Positions 53,788-62,861 of a stretch of DNA of 64,000 nt are shown here, piece after piece. Every line of letters starts with the position of its first letter. The first letter of the stretch is position 1. The DNA lies in contig NZ_AZQN01000007.1 of the NCBI RefSeq assembly GCF_000566685.1, positions 1 through 64,000 of the forward strand, in the 5' to 3' direction. Position numbers and translations under genes: made by a program. The notes beneath the pieces are model-generated. The model was not told the origin of the DNA, searched no databases, and worked only from the letters and a program-made list of their open reading frames with translations. The DNA is from Dyadobacter tibetensis Y620-1 (GTDB lineage: Bacteria > Bacteroidota > Bacteroidia > Cytophagales > Spirosomataceae).

Positions 53788-56700
53788 TTAAAATGTTACT
53801 TGTAGACCAAAAGAGACAACTCTTTGAAGTGGATAAAATATTCCCAAGCCGCCATTCCCAATAACCTCAGGATCGAAATTGCCTTTTAATTTTGTATGTT
53901 CCCAAAGATTTTGGCCCGAAAAATAAACCCTTGTTTTCGAGAAGCCGGCATGCTTAACGAGTGAAGCAGGCAAGGAATATCCCACGGCCAGGTTCTTAAG
54001 ACGGATATAAGCTGAGTTCTGCATATACCTTGTCTGAGCTTGAATATTATAATTAGAACCCGATTTATAAATAGGGTAATATGCATCTGGACGTTCGGGA
54101 GTCCAGGCGTTACGATATACTTCTTTGGTCCCCACAGCTCCTCCGTTATTTATAGCTCCCCAAAAATAGTTTCCAGTAGGAATATAATCCCGTTTACCCA
54201 CTCCCTGCATTAACACGGCCAGGTCAAATCCTTTCCATGACATATTTGCAGTGATCCCGAATTGATACTGCGGAGTTGCATTACCAATAATCTTCTGATC
54301 CCCGGGATCGTCGACCGTATTAGCTCCTCTGGTAATCAGATTATCACCATTTAGATCCTTGTACTGAATATCTCCTGCTCCCCACTTGCCTGAATTTCCG
54401 ATTTGGTTCTGATCGGCAGCATTGGCTACATCGCCGGCCTGCTGAAAGATACCTACCGTTTCGAATCCCCAAATTTCGTTTACATCCCGGCCCACATAAT
54501 TGTTGCTGATGATTTTGTTAGGATTATTATCGAACTTGCTGATTATCGCCTTGTAGTTGGACAGAACTATGCCTACATCATACTGCAATTGATTGGCTAC
54601 CACGTCGGTCCATTTGGCGCTAAATTCAAACCCTGTCGTTTCCAATTCGGCCCCATTGCGCTGTGGTACGGCTGTACCTAAAACCGCAGGTAACTTATCT
54701 CCCGCAACCAGCATTCCTGAAGTAACACGCTTGTACCAGTCAAAACCTAGATTTAGCTTTCCAAACAGATTGGCATCGGCACCGAAATCCAGGGTGGAAA
54801 CCTTTTCCCATGATAAGTCAGGGCTTACCAATCCAGGGGCTGAAATTCCTAGTGGCAAAGCATCTCCTATGATATAGGGCACCTGATTGTTAATTCCAAA
54901 CAGGGAGATATACGGAAAATTACTGGCAACCAGCTGATTGCCGAGGCTACCATAAGATGCCCTTAGCTTTAATTCGGGTAGCACTTTACGGAAGGGTTCC
55001 ATAAATTTCTCTTTCGTGAGCCTCCACCCTGCCGAGACCGAAGGGAAAAAGCCAAAACGACGGTTTTGCGGGAAACGGGATGTTCCATCATAGCGACTAT
55101 TGAATTCCAATAGATATTTACCCATAAAATCGTAATTTACCCGGGCAAAGACGCCACGTATGGCCCAGGCCGTTTCACTATCGTCGGTCGTAAGCAACCC
55201 AGTAGCCAGATTCAATACTGGCACCTCGCTACTAATCAGATCCTGCTTTTTCACCATGGTGCCCAAGGCCTGATACCATTCCTGATTATATCCTACCAGT
55301 GCAGAAAAAGTATGCTTATTGTCGATTACACGGCCATAATCGGCATATATATTGCCCGCAAAATAATCGGAAGAGTTGAAGTTACGTTGAACAAATGAAG
55401 GTGAAGTTCCTGAGATCTGAGGAATCCATGTATCTCTGATATATGGAAAGGCAACCTGATTTTCTTTGATATTCTGCCGGCGTGAAGTATAAGCGAAATT
55501 TCCACTGATCTTTAGATCTTTGAAGGGATATATTTCTGCATCGACGCTATAAATGCCTGTGGTGGCATTATCGACTCGCCTCGAGCCGCTTTGCAAAAAG
55601 TTGGCAAAATTTTCGGTCGCAATACCAGCTCCTACGGGAGAGTCGGCAGGTGTAAACTGTGGAAACAAAACCTGAGGCTCCCCTCTAGTCATCTGCTCCC
55701 ACCAATCCGAACCCTTATTGGGGTATTTGTGAGGCTCATCATAGCCGGTAGAGGCGAAATTCACTTTCCCTCCCAGCTTGAACCAGTCGGTGATTTGTGT
55801 AGAAATATTGGTTGTGAAATTATATCTTTTGAAAACATCGGTTGAGGTTTTGAACAATCCATTTTGTTTGAGTACCGCACCAGAGAAGTAATACGAAGTT
55901 TTGGCATTCCCTCCTGTAACATTCAGGGTATGATTTTGCCCTGGAGCCCAAGGTTGTACCATGTTCTTGATCACATCATTGGGATAATTCCAGAAAATTT
56001 TTCCATTAGGCAAAATGTGATAACTGGGATTATTAATCGGATCATCAATATAATCCTGAACCCACTTAATCTGTTCATCACTATATTTCTGCCCACCATT
56101 AACGTTGAATTGTGCTACATTCTGAGATTCCAGAAACTCAGTTGTACTCAGTAAATCGGGCAGATAGGTTGGCTTATTAAACTGCACACTACCTGAATAA
56201 CTAATCTGTGCCTTTCTATTGGTCGAGCCCTTTTTGGTGGTAACCAATATCACCCCAAACGCTCCCCGGGCACCATAAATGGCTGCGGAAGCGGCATCTT
56301 TAAGCACAGTAATACTTTCTATATCAGAAGGATTCAATAAATTCATATCCATCTGAATCCCATCTACCAGTACAAGGGCACTTCCACCACTTAATGAGGT
56401 AGTACCCCGAATGTTAAAACTAGGGTTAGCATTGGGGTTGCCGTCTGGGTTGGTTACGTTCAAATTAGGTATTAGACCTTGTAAGGCCTGGCCCACTTTT
56501 GTAATGGGACGGCTGGTAATGGCATCACCACTGATTTGTGCAATTGCACCCGTTACATCTTCCCGTTTTTTGGTCCCGTAACCTACTACTATTACCTCGT
56601 TCAATACGCTTTGGCTCGTTTCCATCAATACTGAAATAGTAGTTCTAGTGCCTACCGTAATTTCCTGACTATTAAAACCGACAAAGGAAAATATCAAAAC

Positions 56701-57246
56701 GTCCTCAGGGCTGTTAATGTTGAGGGTGAACTTGCCTTCGACATCTGTGGTGGTGCCCACCGACGTTCCTTTAAGCACCACACTTACCCCGGGCAAAGCC
56801 TCTCCAGATTGATCTGTAACAGTTCCAGAAAGTCTCTCAACAGTAGCTTTTTGAACCTCTACTTCTGGAACTTCGTTTTTAATTTTTGGCACCGTTTGCG
56901 CCTTGGGAGCTTTCAGAATAATATAAGACCGTTCATTAGCCTTTTTATATTTTAGCCCCAGAGGAGTTAACAACTTGTGGAGATGGTACTCAATGCCTCC
57001 TTTCTCTTTAAAATTACCAATAGTTGCTTCCAGCCCTTGAACGGTAGCAGGTTCGTACATCAGCTCTACCTTATAGTGTTCCTTGAGTTCATTGAGCACC
57101 CCAGACAGAGACTTGGTAGCAGCGGAAGATCTGTCTTGGTTTGCAGTCTGCGAAAAGGCCAATATCTGCCCATGAGCATTCCAGCCCCAGAGTGTTAGAA
57201 CGATCACAAGCCTGAGTAAGCCAGTTACTGATAAACGTTTCTTCAT
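53788..57246 (-). CDS. SusC/RagA TonB-linked transporter with N-terminal STN-like domain
   Basis: 1152 residues. Signal peptide ending NAHGQ, then an STN-like domain at about 45-115 (SLSGVLNELKEHYKVELMYE, then LTPLGLKYKKANERSYIILK) and a linker rich in V, E and K. The carboxypeptidase-regulatory-like domain is at about 135-215 (LSGTVTDQSGEALPGVSVVL), followed by NEVIVVGYGTKKR, a plug with FNIRGTTSLSGGSALVLVDG and TVLKDAASAAIYGARGAFGV, and the barrel ending SFGLQVTF. The STN domain implies control by a FecR/sigma pair, yet neither gene is adjacent. Followed by its SusD after 9 bp. Confidence 0.96.
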   Translation of the reverse strand: MKKRLSVTGLLRLVIVLTLWGWNAHGQILAFSQTANQDRSSAATKSLSGVLNELKEHYKVELMYEPATVQGLEATIGNFKEKGGIEYHLHKLLTPLGLKYKKANERSYIILKAPKAQTVPKIKNEVPEVEVQKATVERLSGTVTDQSGEALPGVSVVLKGTSVGTTTDVEGKFTLNINSPEDVLIFSFVGFNSQEITVGTRTTISVLMETSQSVLNEVIVVGYGTKKREDVTGAIAQISGDAITSRPITKVGQALQGLIPNLNVTNPDGNPNANPSFNIRGTTSLSGGSALVLVDGIQMDMNLLNPSDIESITVLKDAASAAIYGARGAFGVILVTTKKGSTNRKAQISYSGSVQFNKPTYLPDLLSTTEFLESQNVAQFNVNGGQKYSDEQIKWVQDYIDDPINNPSYHILPNGKIFWNYPNDVIKNMVQPWAPGQNHTLNVTGGNAKTSYYFSGAVLKQNGLFKTSTDVFKRYNFTTNISTQITDWFKLGGKVNFASTGYDEPHKYPNKGSDWWEQMTRGEPQVLFPQFTPADSPVGAGIATENFANFLQSGSRRVDNATTGIYSVDAEIYPFKDLKISGNFAYTSRRQNIKENQVAFPYIRDTWIPQISGTSPSFVQRNFNSSDYFAGNIYADYGRVIDNKHTFSALVGYNQEWYQALGTMVKKQDLISSEVPVLNLATGLLTTDDSETAWAIRGVFARVNYDFMGKYLLEFNSRYDGTSRFPQNRRFGFFPSVSAGWRLTKEKFMEPFRKVLPELKLRASYGSLGNQLVASNFPYISLFGINNQVPYIIGDALPLGISAPGLVSPDLSWEKVSTLDFGADANLFGKLNLGFDWYKRVTSGMLVAGDKLPAVLGTAVPQRNGAELETTGFEFSAKWTDVVANQLQYDVGIVLSNYKAIISKFDNNPNKIISNNYVGRDVNEIWGFETVGIFQQAGDVANAADQNQIGNSGKWGAGDIQYKDLNGDNLITRGANTVDDPGDQKIIGNATPQYQFGITANMSWKGFDLAVLMQGVGKRDYIPTGNYFWGAINNGGAVGTKEVYRNAWTPERPDAYYPIYKSGSNYNIQAQTRYMQNSAYIRLKNLAVGYSLPASLVKHAGFSKTRVYFSGQNLWEHTKLKGNFDPEVIGNGGLGIFYPLQRVVSFGLQVTF

Positions 57247-57535
57247 GATGGATTAATTAATAGTGGAATAATTAGATATAATATTGTTTCCCGCTCATGT
57301 GACTGGACCTTTCATTAAATGGTCAGTTCACAGGAGAAATACCGCAAGGAACGATGGCTCTGCGATGATCAGAACAGGTGAATAGGCAGCGCTAACCTTT
57401 TCAACCTTCTCTAAACTAAACTGACAAGACTCAGGAGGTAGAAAAACCCCTGAGTCCAGTGTAAATATTTTTAAAAAAAGTAGAAAGTATCTAAGGGATA
57501 TAAAAAGAAGATTGTTGGGTCTGATGCATAATAGA

Positions 57536-57573
57536 TATAAAAATGCCCCTGACCGCCAAGGCGACCAGGGGCA
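57536..57573 (-). terminator. Terminator of the 59.3-62.3 kb SusC/SusD operon
   Basis: Stem TGCCCCTG/CAGGGGCA (57544-57551 and 57566-57573) with an inner GCC/GGC extension. On the minus strand it is followed by TTTTTAT. It lies about 105 bp after the SusD stop at 57678. Confidence 0.75.
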
Positions 57574-57631
57574 GAAAAATAAAAAATCGAGGCCATCAAC
57601 ATCCGACAACCCCGATTCTAATTCTCTCCAT

Positions 57632-57673
57632 TTAAAGCAAACTGATAGCTAGTTAAAGCAAACTGATAGCTAG
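57632..57673. repeat. 21-bp perfect tandem duplication after SusD
   Basis: A 21-bp unit beginning TTAAAGCAAACTG and ending GATAGCTAG occurs twice with no gap (57632-57652 and 57653-57673), ending 4 bp from the SusD stop codon. Probably a recent slippage duplication just outside the coding region. Confidence 0.85.
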
Positions 57674-57677
57674 TATT

Positions 57678-59306
57678 CTATTGATAACCTTCATTTTGGG
57701 AAAATTGGTCACGGTTGGTTACGGCATCCAGCTGGGTTCGGGGAATAGGACGATTGACATGAAATGGTTGTATGGCTTTGGCACTTGGATTATAGGCCTT
57801 TACTCGATCCAGGAGTTTTCCCGTTCTTTTCAGATCGAACCATCTCATCTGCTCTCCGGCGAATTCCCGAGCCCTTTCATCCAATATAAAGTCTAGGGTA
57901 ACTTGTGAAGGAGTAATTTGCATTTCCGCTGCTCTTCCAGGTTTCGCGGCACGGGTGCGGACAATGTTAATGTTGATCGCTGCCGAATCGAGCTTTCCCA
58001 GCTTCATTTGAGCCTCTGCGGCAATAAGATAAAGCTCAGCCAGTCGGATCACATAGGCATCCCGGGCGCTTTGAGCTTCGTTGGCACTGGAGCGTGTAGG
58101 ATCCATATGTTTGGTCAGGGTTGGATATACCAAATTGTTTTTCGTAGTTCCATCTTCGTTATATATCGCATTGCGGTCTACCAAAGTATATAAAGCACCC
58201 GATGGCTTTGTCATGGCTTTTCGGGTAGCAATTACGGCCGTATCGCCAAGCTTCATGCCCGCTGGCCTGGTACCCGAATTGGCAAGCCATACTTCCATAA
58301 ATGAACCCTCATAACGGGAATCGGCATCAGCATATAAGTCCAGTAGGAAACGGGTAGGCATATATCGGTTGAAGGGTCGGCCATAGGTTATGTCCCGAAG
58401 CATTCCAGGAAGGTTATCATATTTCATAAGAAAATGTAAATGACCATTATTACTTCCTCTACCATGCCCAGTTACATTGGTGCCCGAATTATATAAATCA
58501 TTTAAGGTAAGATTGGAGGCATAGTTGACGGCATACAAAATCTCTTTGTTCTGGTTATTACTCATTTTCCATAAATCAGCGTACTGAGGCTCCAGTTTAT
58601 ATCCGAATCCACCATTTATAACAGCACTTGCCATATTATTCGCCTCCGCAAACATCCCCCTGGTCAGATACATTCTTGCCAAAAAAGCCATGGCAGCTGG
58701 TTTGGTTACACGACCATAGTCAGAAGTTGAATTTGCCAAATTCTTAGTGGCAAACTGAAGATCTTCAAAAATCTGCTTGTAAAAGGTTTCAACGGGAGTT
58801 TTATTAGCCGTGGTGGCAATACCCTTGGTTTCTTCTAAGGTAAAATGCACTCCTCCCCAAGTCTCTACAATATGCCAATAATAGAATGCTCTTAAGAAAC
58901 GAAGTTCAGCTTCTCTTTGGGCTTTGACAACTGGGGTAAAATTCACCTTTTCGATTCGGTTTATACCAGCATTGCAAAGGTTGACGCCGGCATAAAGTGC
59001 TGACCATTCTGCAGCCAGGGGCGAATTGGTACCTTGTAAATTAATATATTGGGACAAATCGGGAAAGACGTCACCCGCCGCACTGGTCCAAATGTCGGTT
59101 CCCATTTCAGATATATTATAGGCCTCTTCTTTCCCATACCACCAACGTTGATAGCCATATGCCGCATTAACGAGGGATTCAAAACCTTCGGGCGTTGAAT
59201 ATACGGCTTCGGCTGTCAAGCCGCTAGGATTATATTCCGTAATTAAATCCTCGCAAGAGACAAATAGTACTGCGAGCAAAACGATTATTATTGATGTTCT
59301 TTTCAT
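57678..59306 (-). CDS. SusD/RagB family outer-membrane lipoprotein
   Basis: 542 residues. Lipobox VLFVSC (Cys18), then EDLITEYNPSGLTAEAVYST. AELRFLRAFYYWHIVETWGG at about 130-150, IRLAELYLIAAEAQMKLGKL near 435 and LDERAREFAGEQMRWFDLKR near 490 are classic. The end is FSQNEGYQ rather than the usual QNPGW. The SusC partner lies 20 bp upstream; a terminator follows about 105 bp downstream. No enzyme gene is in the operon, so the substrate is open. Confidence 0.95.
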   Translation of the reverse strand: MKRTSIIIVLLAVLFVSCEDLITEYNPSGLTAEAVYSTPEGFESLVNAAYGYQRWWYGKEEAYNISEMGTDIWTSAAGDVFPDLSQYINLQGTNSPLAAEWSALYAGVNLCNAGINRIEKVNFTPVVKAQREAELRFLRAFYYWHIVETWGGVHFTLEETKGIATTANKTPVETFYKQIFEDLQFATKNLANSTSDYGRVTKPAAMAFLARMYLTRGMFAEANNMASAVINGGFGYKLEPQYADLWKMSNNQNKEILYAVNYASNLTLNDLYNSGTNVTGHGRGSNNGHLHFLMKYDNLPGMLRDITYGRPFNRYMPTRFLLDLYADADSRYEGSFMEVWLANSGTRPAGMKLGDTAVIATRKAMTKPSGALYTLVDRNAIYNEDGTTKNNLVYPTLTKHMDPTRSSANEAQSARDAYVIRLAELYLIAAEAQMKLGKLDSAAININIVRTRAAKPGRAAEMQITPSQVTLDFILDERAREFAGEQMRWFDLKRTGKLLDRVKAYNPSAKAIQPFHVNRPIPRTQLDAVTNRDQFSQNEGYQ

Positions 59307-59326
59307 TTCAAACAGCTTTATTCTTG

Positions 59327-62300
59327 TTAAAATCCAATGTTAAGTCCAATCATAACATTTTTAAGCATAGGGCTACTTTCTCCACCACCTCGTTCCGGAT
59401 CGTATTCAGTTAATTTGGCGCTTTTGGTCCAGGTGAACAGATTAGAACCAGTCACATACAGACGGATATTATCAAAATAAGCGCTCTTAATGGTCGGGAA
59501 AGTATATCCCATCGATAGGTTTCTAACTCTTAAGTAAGAACCATCTACATATCCAATGGTGCTCCAGTACAGGGTGGAAGCACCCGAAATATTGGCATTA
59601 GGACGAGGATATTCATTGGTAGGATTTTCTGGAGTCCAGTAATCAATAGCCTTGGAGCTGTTGCTCAAATTGGATTGACGATCGTACCTACCTAAAAAGG
59701 AAGGGTTGATGGTTTGTCCCCACCGTGCAAAGAGATATACGCTCAGATCAAAACCTTTATAGCTCAGCTTATTGTTCAGACCACCGAACCAGTTCGGACG
59801 GTTTTCCCCTGCCAGTACCACCCTATCGTTAACGGCGTCAATTTTTCCATCCCCATTTTGATCTTTAACTTTGATATCTCCGGGTTTTTGTCCAAAAACT
59901 GCCGCTTCTCCTTCCTCTGCCGTTTGCCAAATTCCTAATTTTTCGTAGTCATAAAAAACGCTGATAGGTTTACCCACAAACCATCCGTTCCCAATATCAT
60001 CTATGCCTTCTGTAACCAAGGAAACGATGCGTTCCCTGTTGTGAGTAAAGGTAAGGGTGGTATTCCAGCTAAAATCGTTTGTGCGCACATTAACGGAATT
60101 AATTCCAATTTCTATTCCGTTATTTCTGGTTTTTCCAATATTTTGGTAAACCGTCTTCACACCCGTTGTCGGCGGCAATCCACGAGGCAATAACAGGTCC
60201 GAGGTACGCGTATCATAAATATCTATATTGGCAGTAAGGCGGCTCTTAAAGAAGCCCATATCAATCCCAAGGTTTTTAGTCTTAGACAACTCCCAACCAG
60301 CCTCAGCATTTCCGAGTAGAGGAGAAAAAGTAAACCCCTGGAAACTTGTCTCTCCAAATGCCATGGGGACACGGGTCAGGGTGCTTTGGGTACCATAAGG
60401 AGAAATTCCGGAATTACCCGCTACACCATAACTCAATCTAATTTTCAGATCAGAAAATATATTTTGACCCTCCATGAAAGCCTCATCTCCTACTTGCCAG
60501 GCTACCGCTGCCGAAGGGAAAAATGCCCATTTATTTCCAGCGGAAAGTCTGGAGGCTCCATCGGCTCGGTTGGTCAATGTCAGGAGATACTTACTCTTAT
60601 AATTATAATTTAAGCGCCCGGCAAATGAGAGCACATTCCACTTTTCGTATTCACTACTGATCATGATATTAGTAGGTGCATTTCCTAGCGCATAGTATAA
60701 CTGAGCAGGGAGTAGCTGCGATTGTCCCTGCGCCGATACCCCTTCCGAAATGTTCTGAACATAGCTGCTTAGCGCAGTTATGGAGAAAGAGTGGGCATCA
60801 ACTTCCTTATTAAAAGTCAAAATATTATCCCAGTTAATAAAACTTCCGTTGCTGGCCGTAATAGAAGATTGACTGTTGCCGCCATTACGGCTAATGGTAT
60901 TGGAGGCTTCAAATAAGCCAACTCTAGATGATCCTAAGTTAGCACCGAAATTAGAGCGGAATGTCAAACCTTTAAGCGGTTTTAGTTCAAAATAAGCATT
61001 GGCAATAATATTGGTTTTCCTGCCCGTGTTGGAGAATACATCGGGTTGTTCATCGGCTAAAGGACTTATGGATGACCCACTCAACGGATAGGGAATAAAA
61101 TTGCCATCCTTATCGTAAATAGTACCTAAGGGAATGATCTTATTAGCCATATTTAAAGGGTCCCTTCTGTAACTTTCATCACGAAGGGTCACCTGACTTT
61201 GCAGTCCTACCTTTACCAAACGATTAATGGTTTGATCGATATTGGCTCTGAAGGAATATCGTTTCGCCTGATCAAATTTCAGTATTCCCTTTTCATTAAA
61301 ATAGTCCAAGGAAAAAAACACTTTGGTCTTCTCGCTTCCTGCATTCACCCCTACATTATAATTTTGCTGAGAGCCGTTATGTAGCAATTCTTTCCGGTAG
61401 TCAATCCATTCGTTATTCTTTATGGCATCAAGTTCCTGAGTATTAAATATGGCGGCATCGTCTGCAACTGAATTCCATCTTCCTGCGGCTCTGTTTGCCT
61501 CCCGCTTGATGGCCACATAACCAGGACCGTCCAAAACTGAAGGGTATCTCGACACCTTAGAGACGCCATAATAAGTATTAAAGGTTACTCTGGGTTTACC
61601 TGAAGCACCTTTCTTCGTGGTTACAATAACGATCCCATTGGCTCCCTGCCAGCCATAAATAGCCGTAGAAGAGGCATCCTTTAAAAACTCCATTGATTCA
61701 ATGTCGTTAGGATTGATATTATTGATATTGCCAGTCTGAATACCATCTACGATAAATAAGGGTCCATTTCCGGCACCAATAGATCGGTTTCCTCGGATGG
61801 TAATATTGATGCCCGAAGAGGCCGACCCGTTGCTTCGGGTAATATCTACACCGGCCACCTTACCTTGTATGGATTCCAATGGGCTCTGCGCCGGCACCTG
61901 TTTAATGTCTTCGCTTTTGATAGAAGTTACTGCCCCGGTCAAATCGCGTTTTTTTACTGTCCCATAGCCGATTACCACTACATCAGCCAATTGAGCGGCA
62001 TCTTCTTCTAAGCGAATGTTAATAACCGTTTTCGAGTTGACTTCAACCTTCTGGGTCAGATAGCCTACGAAACTAAAAACAAGCTTTGCCGATTTGTTGG
62101 GAACACTAATACTGTAGTTTCCTTCCCCATCTGTTGTGGTGCCGGTATTGGCACCTTCTACAATAACTGAAGCTCCCGGGAGCCCTTCTCCCCCTTCTAT
62201 CGTAACCTTTCCGCTTATCTTATTCTGTGCCATGATACCCGTTACGGAGGTGAACACTATGGCCAGTATCCAGAACAGTTTCCAGGCATAGTACGCCCTT

Positions 62301-62341
62301 TTCTTTCCTTCCGAATAAAAATGTAAAACATCTAACATCAT
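59327..62341 (-). CDS. SusC/RagA family TonB-linked outer-membrane transporter
   Basis: 1004 residues. The signal segment is preceded by a charged stretch (MMLDVLHFYSEGKKRAYYAW) and ends near GIMAQ. Carboxypeptidase-regulatory-like domain about 43-120 (ISGKVTIEGGEGLPGASVIV), ADVVVIGYGTVKKRDLTGAV, plug with ITIRGNRSIGAGNGPLFIVD and FLKDASSTAIYGWQGANGIV, barrel ending IGLNIGF. No STN domain. A calcium-loop-like DQNGDGKIDAVNDR occurs late in the barrel, as in many SusC proteins. It starts a two-gene operon with SusD; 520 bp of AT-rich sequence upstream carries its promoter. Confidence 0.96.
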   Translation of the reverse strand: MMLDVLHFYSEGKKRAYYAWKLFWILAIVFTSVTGIMAQNKISGKVTIEGGEGLPGASVIVEGANTGTTTDGEGNYSISVPNKSAKLVFSFVGYLTQKVEVNSKTVINIRLEEDAAQLADVVVIGYGTVKKRDLTGAVTSIKSEDIKQVPAQSPLESIQGKVAGVDITRSNGSASSGINITIRGNRSIGAGNGPLFIVDGIQTGNINNINPNDIESMEFLKDASSTAIYGWQGANGIVIVTTKKGASGKPRVTFNTYYGVSKVSRYPSVLDGPGYVAIKREANRAAGRWNSVADDAAIFNTQELDAIKNNEWIDYRKELLHNGSQQNYNVGVNAGSEKTKVFFSLDYFNEKGILKFDQAKRYSFRANIDQTINRLVKVGLQSQVTLRDESYRRDPLNMANKIIPLGTIYDKDGNFIPYPLSGSSISPLADEQPDVFSNTGRKTNIIANAYFELKPLKGLTFRSNFGANLGSSRVGLFEASNTISRNGGNSQSSITASNGSFINWDNILTFNKEVDAHSFSITALSSYVQNISEGVSAQGQSQLLPAQLYYALGNAPTNIMISSEYEKWNVLSFAGRLNYNYKSKYLLTLTNRADGASRLSAGNKWAFFPSAAVAWQVGDEAFMEGQNIFSDLKIRLSYGVAGNSGISPYGTQSTLTRVPMAFGETSFQGFTFSPLLGNAEAGWELSKTKNLGIDMGFFKSRLTANIDIYDTRTSDLLLPRGLPPTTGVKTVYQNIGKTRNNGIEIGINSVNVRTNDFSWNTTLTFTHNRERIVSLVTEGIDDIGNGWFVGKPISVFYDYEKLGIWQTAEEGEAAVFGQKPGDIKVKDQNGDGKIDAVNDRVVLAGENRPNWFGGLNNKLSYKGFDLSVYLFARWGQTINPSFLGRYDRQSNLSNSSKAIDYWTPENPTNEYPRPNANISGASTLYWSTIGYVDGSYLRVRNLSMGYTFPTIKSAYFDNIRLYVTGSNLFTWTKSAKLTEYDPERGGGESSPMLKNVMIGLNIGF

Positions 62342-62861
62342 AAAAATATGTTTATAAAAGTGATGAAAACGTTATAATCCCCTTTCTTTCAAAAAATTTC
62401 AATACTATTTTTTGAAGGAAAAAAGTAAATAATCGGATAAAAGTAGGTTATAAAATGGACCATAACAATATATTTTTATTATTTTTTTCTTTTATTATTT
62501 GTTTTATTTGTCTTTTAAGAAACATACAATAGTATTAGATAGTTTTCACACCATTAAAACCCGGATTTTCTCCTCGTGTGTTCGAACCAAAACCTTAATA
62601 ATTATAGAATATTGATACTGAATAAAATACATGTTTTTTAGAAAAAATAATTGGAGTTATGGTGCTCATATTTGCATAAAAAAAATGAGCCTATAATTAC
62701 AAATTAGTAATATAGGCTCGGGTCTAACTCCTTAATAATAATCTTTACATTCTAAATTTTACCATTCTTAAGGATTTAAAAGCATCTAAATTCCTTGCCA
62801 ACCCTTTCATTTTAATACTTTATGATAAATTATAGTTAGTTTTAGAAAATATTCGTTAATG
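62342..62861. other. Intergenic region, 520 bp, very AT-rich
   Basis: Promoter region of the 62341 SusC gene plus the terminator of the DUF1593 gene (62678-62719). Long T/A runs around 62470-62530. No coding frame, no TAnnTTTG match in the minus orientation found by eye. Confidence 0.55.
62678..62719 (-). terminator. Terminator of the DUF1593 gene
   Basis: On the minus strand GAGCCTATA pairs with TATAGGCTC (62711-62719 with 62687-62695), with a 15-nt loop, followed by A and then eight T. It lies about 140 bp after the stop at 62862. Confidence 0.8.

Larger units (their letters stand above)
57247..57677. other. Intergenic region, 431 bp, with terminator and tandem repeat
   Basis: Upstream region of the STN-SusC gene (minus). 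Contains the terminator of the preceding SusC/SusD operon at 57536-57573 and a 21-bp tandem duplication at 57632-57673. A 93-codon minus-strand frame here (57328-57609) is low in complexity, crosses the terminator and is not credible as a gene. Confidence 0.6.

Noticed and set aside
57328..57609. 93-codon minus-strand frame between SusC/SusD operons
   Set aside because: Low-complexity hydrophobic and leucine/phenylalanine-rich, crosses a clear terminator, no similarity recognised.
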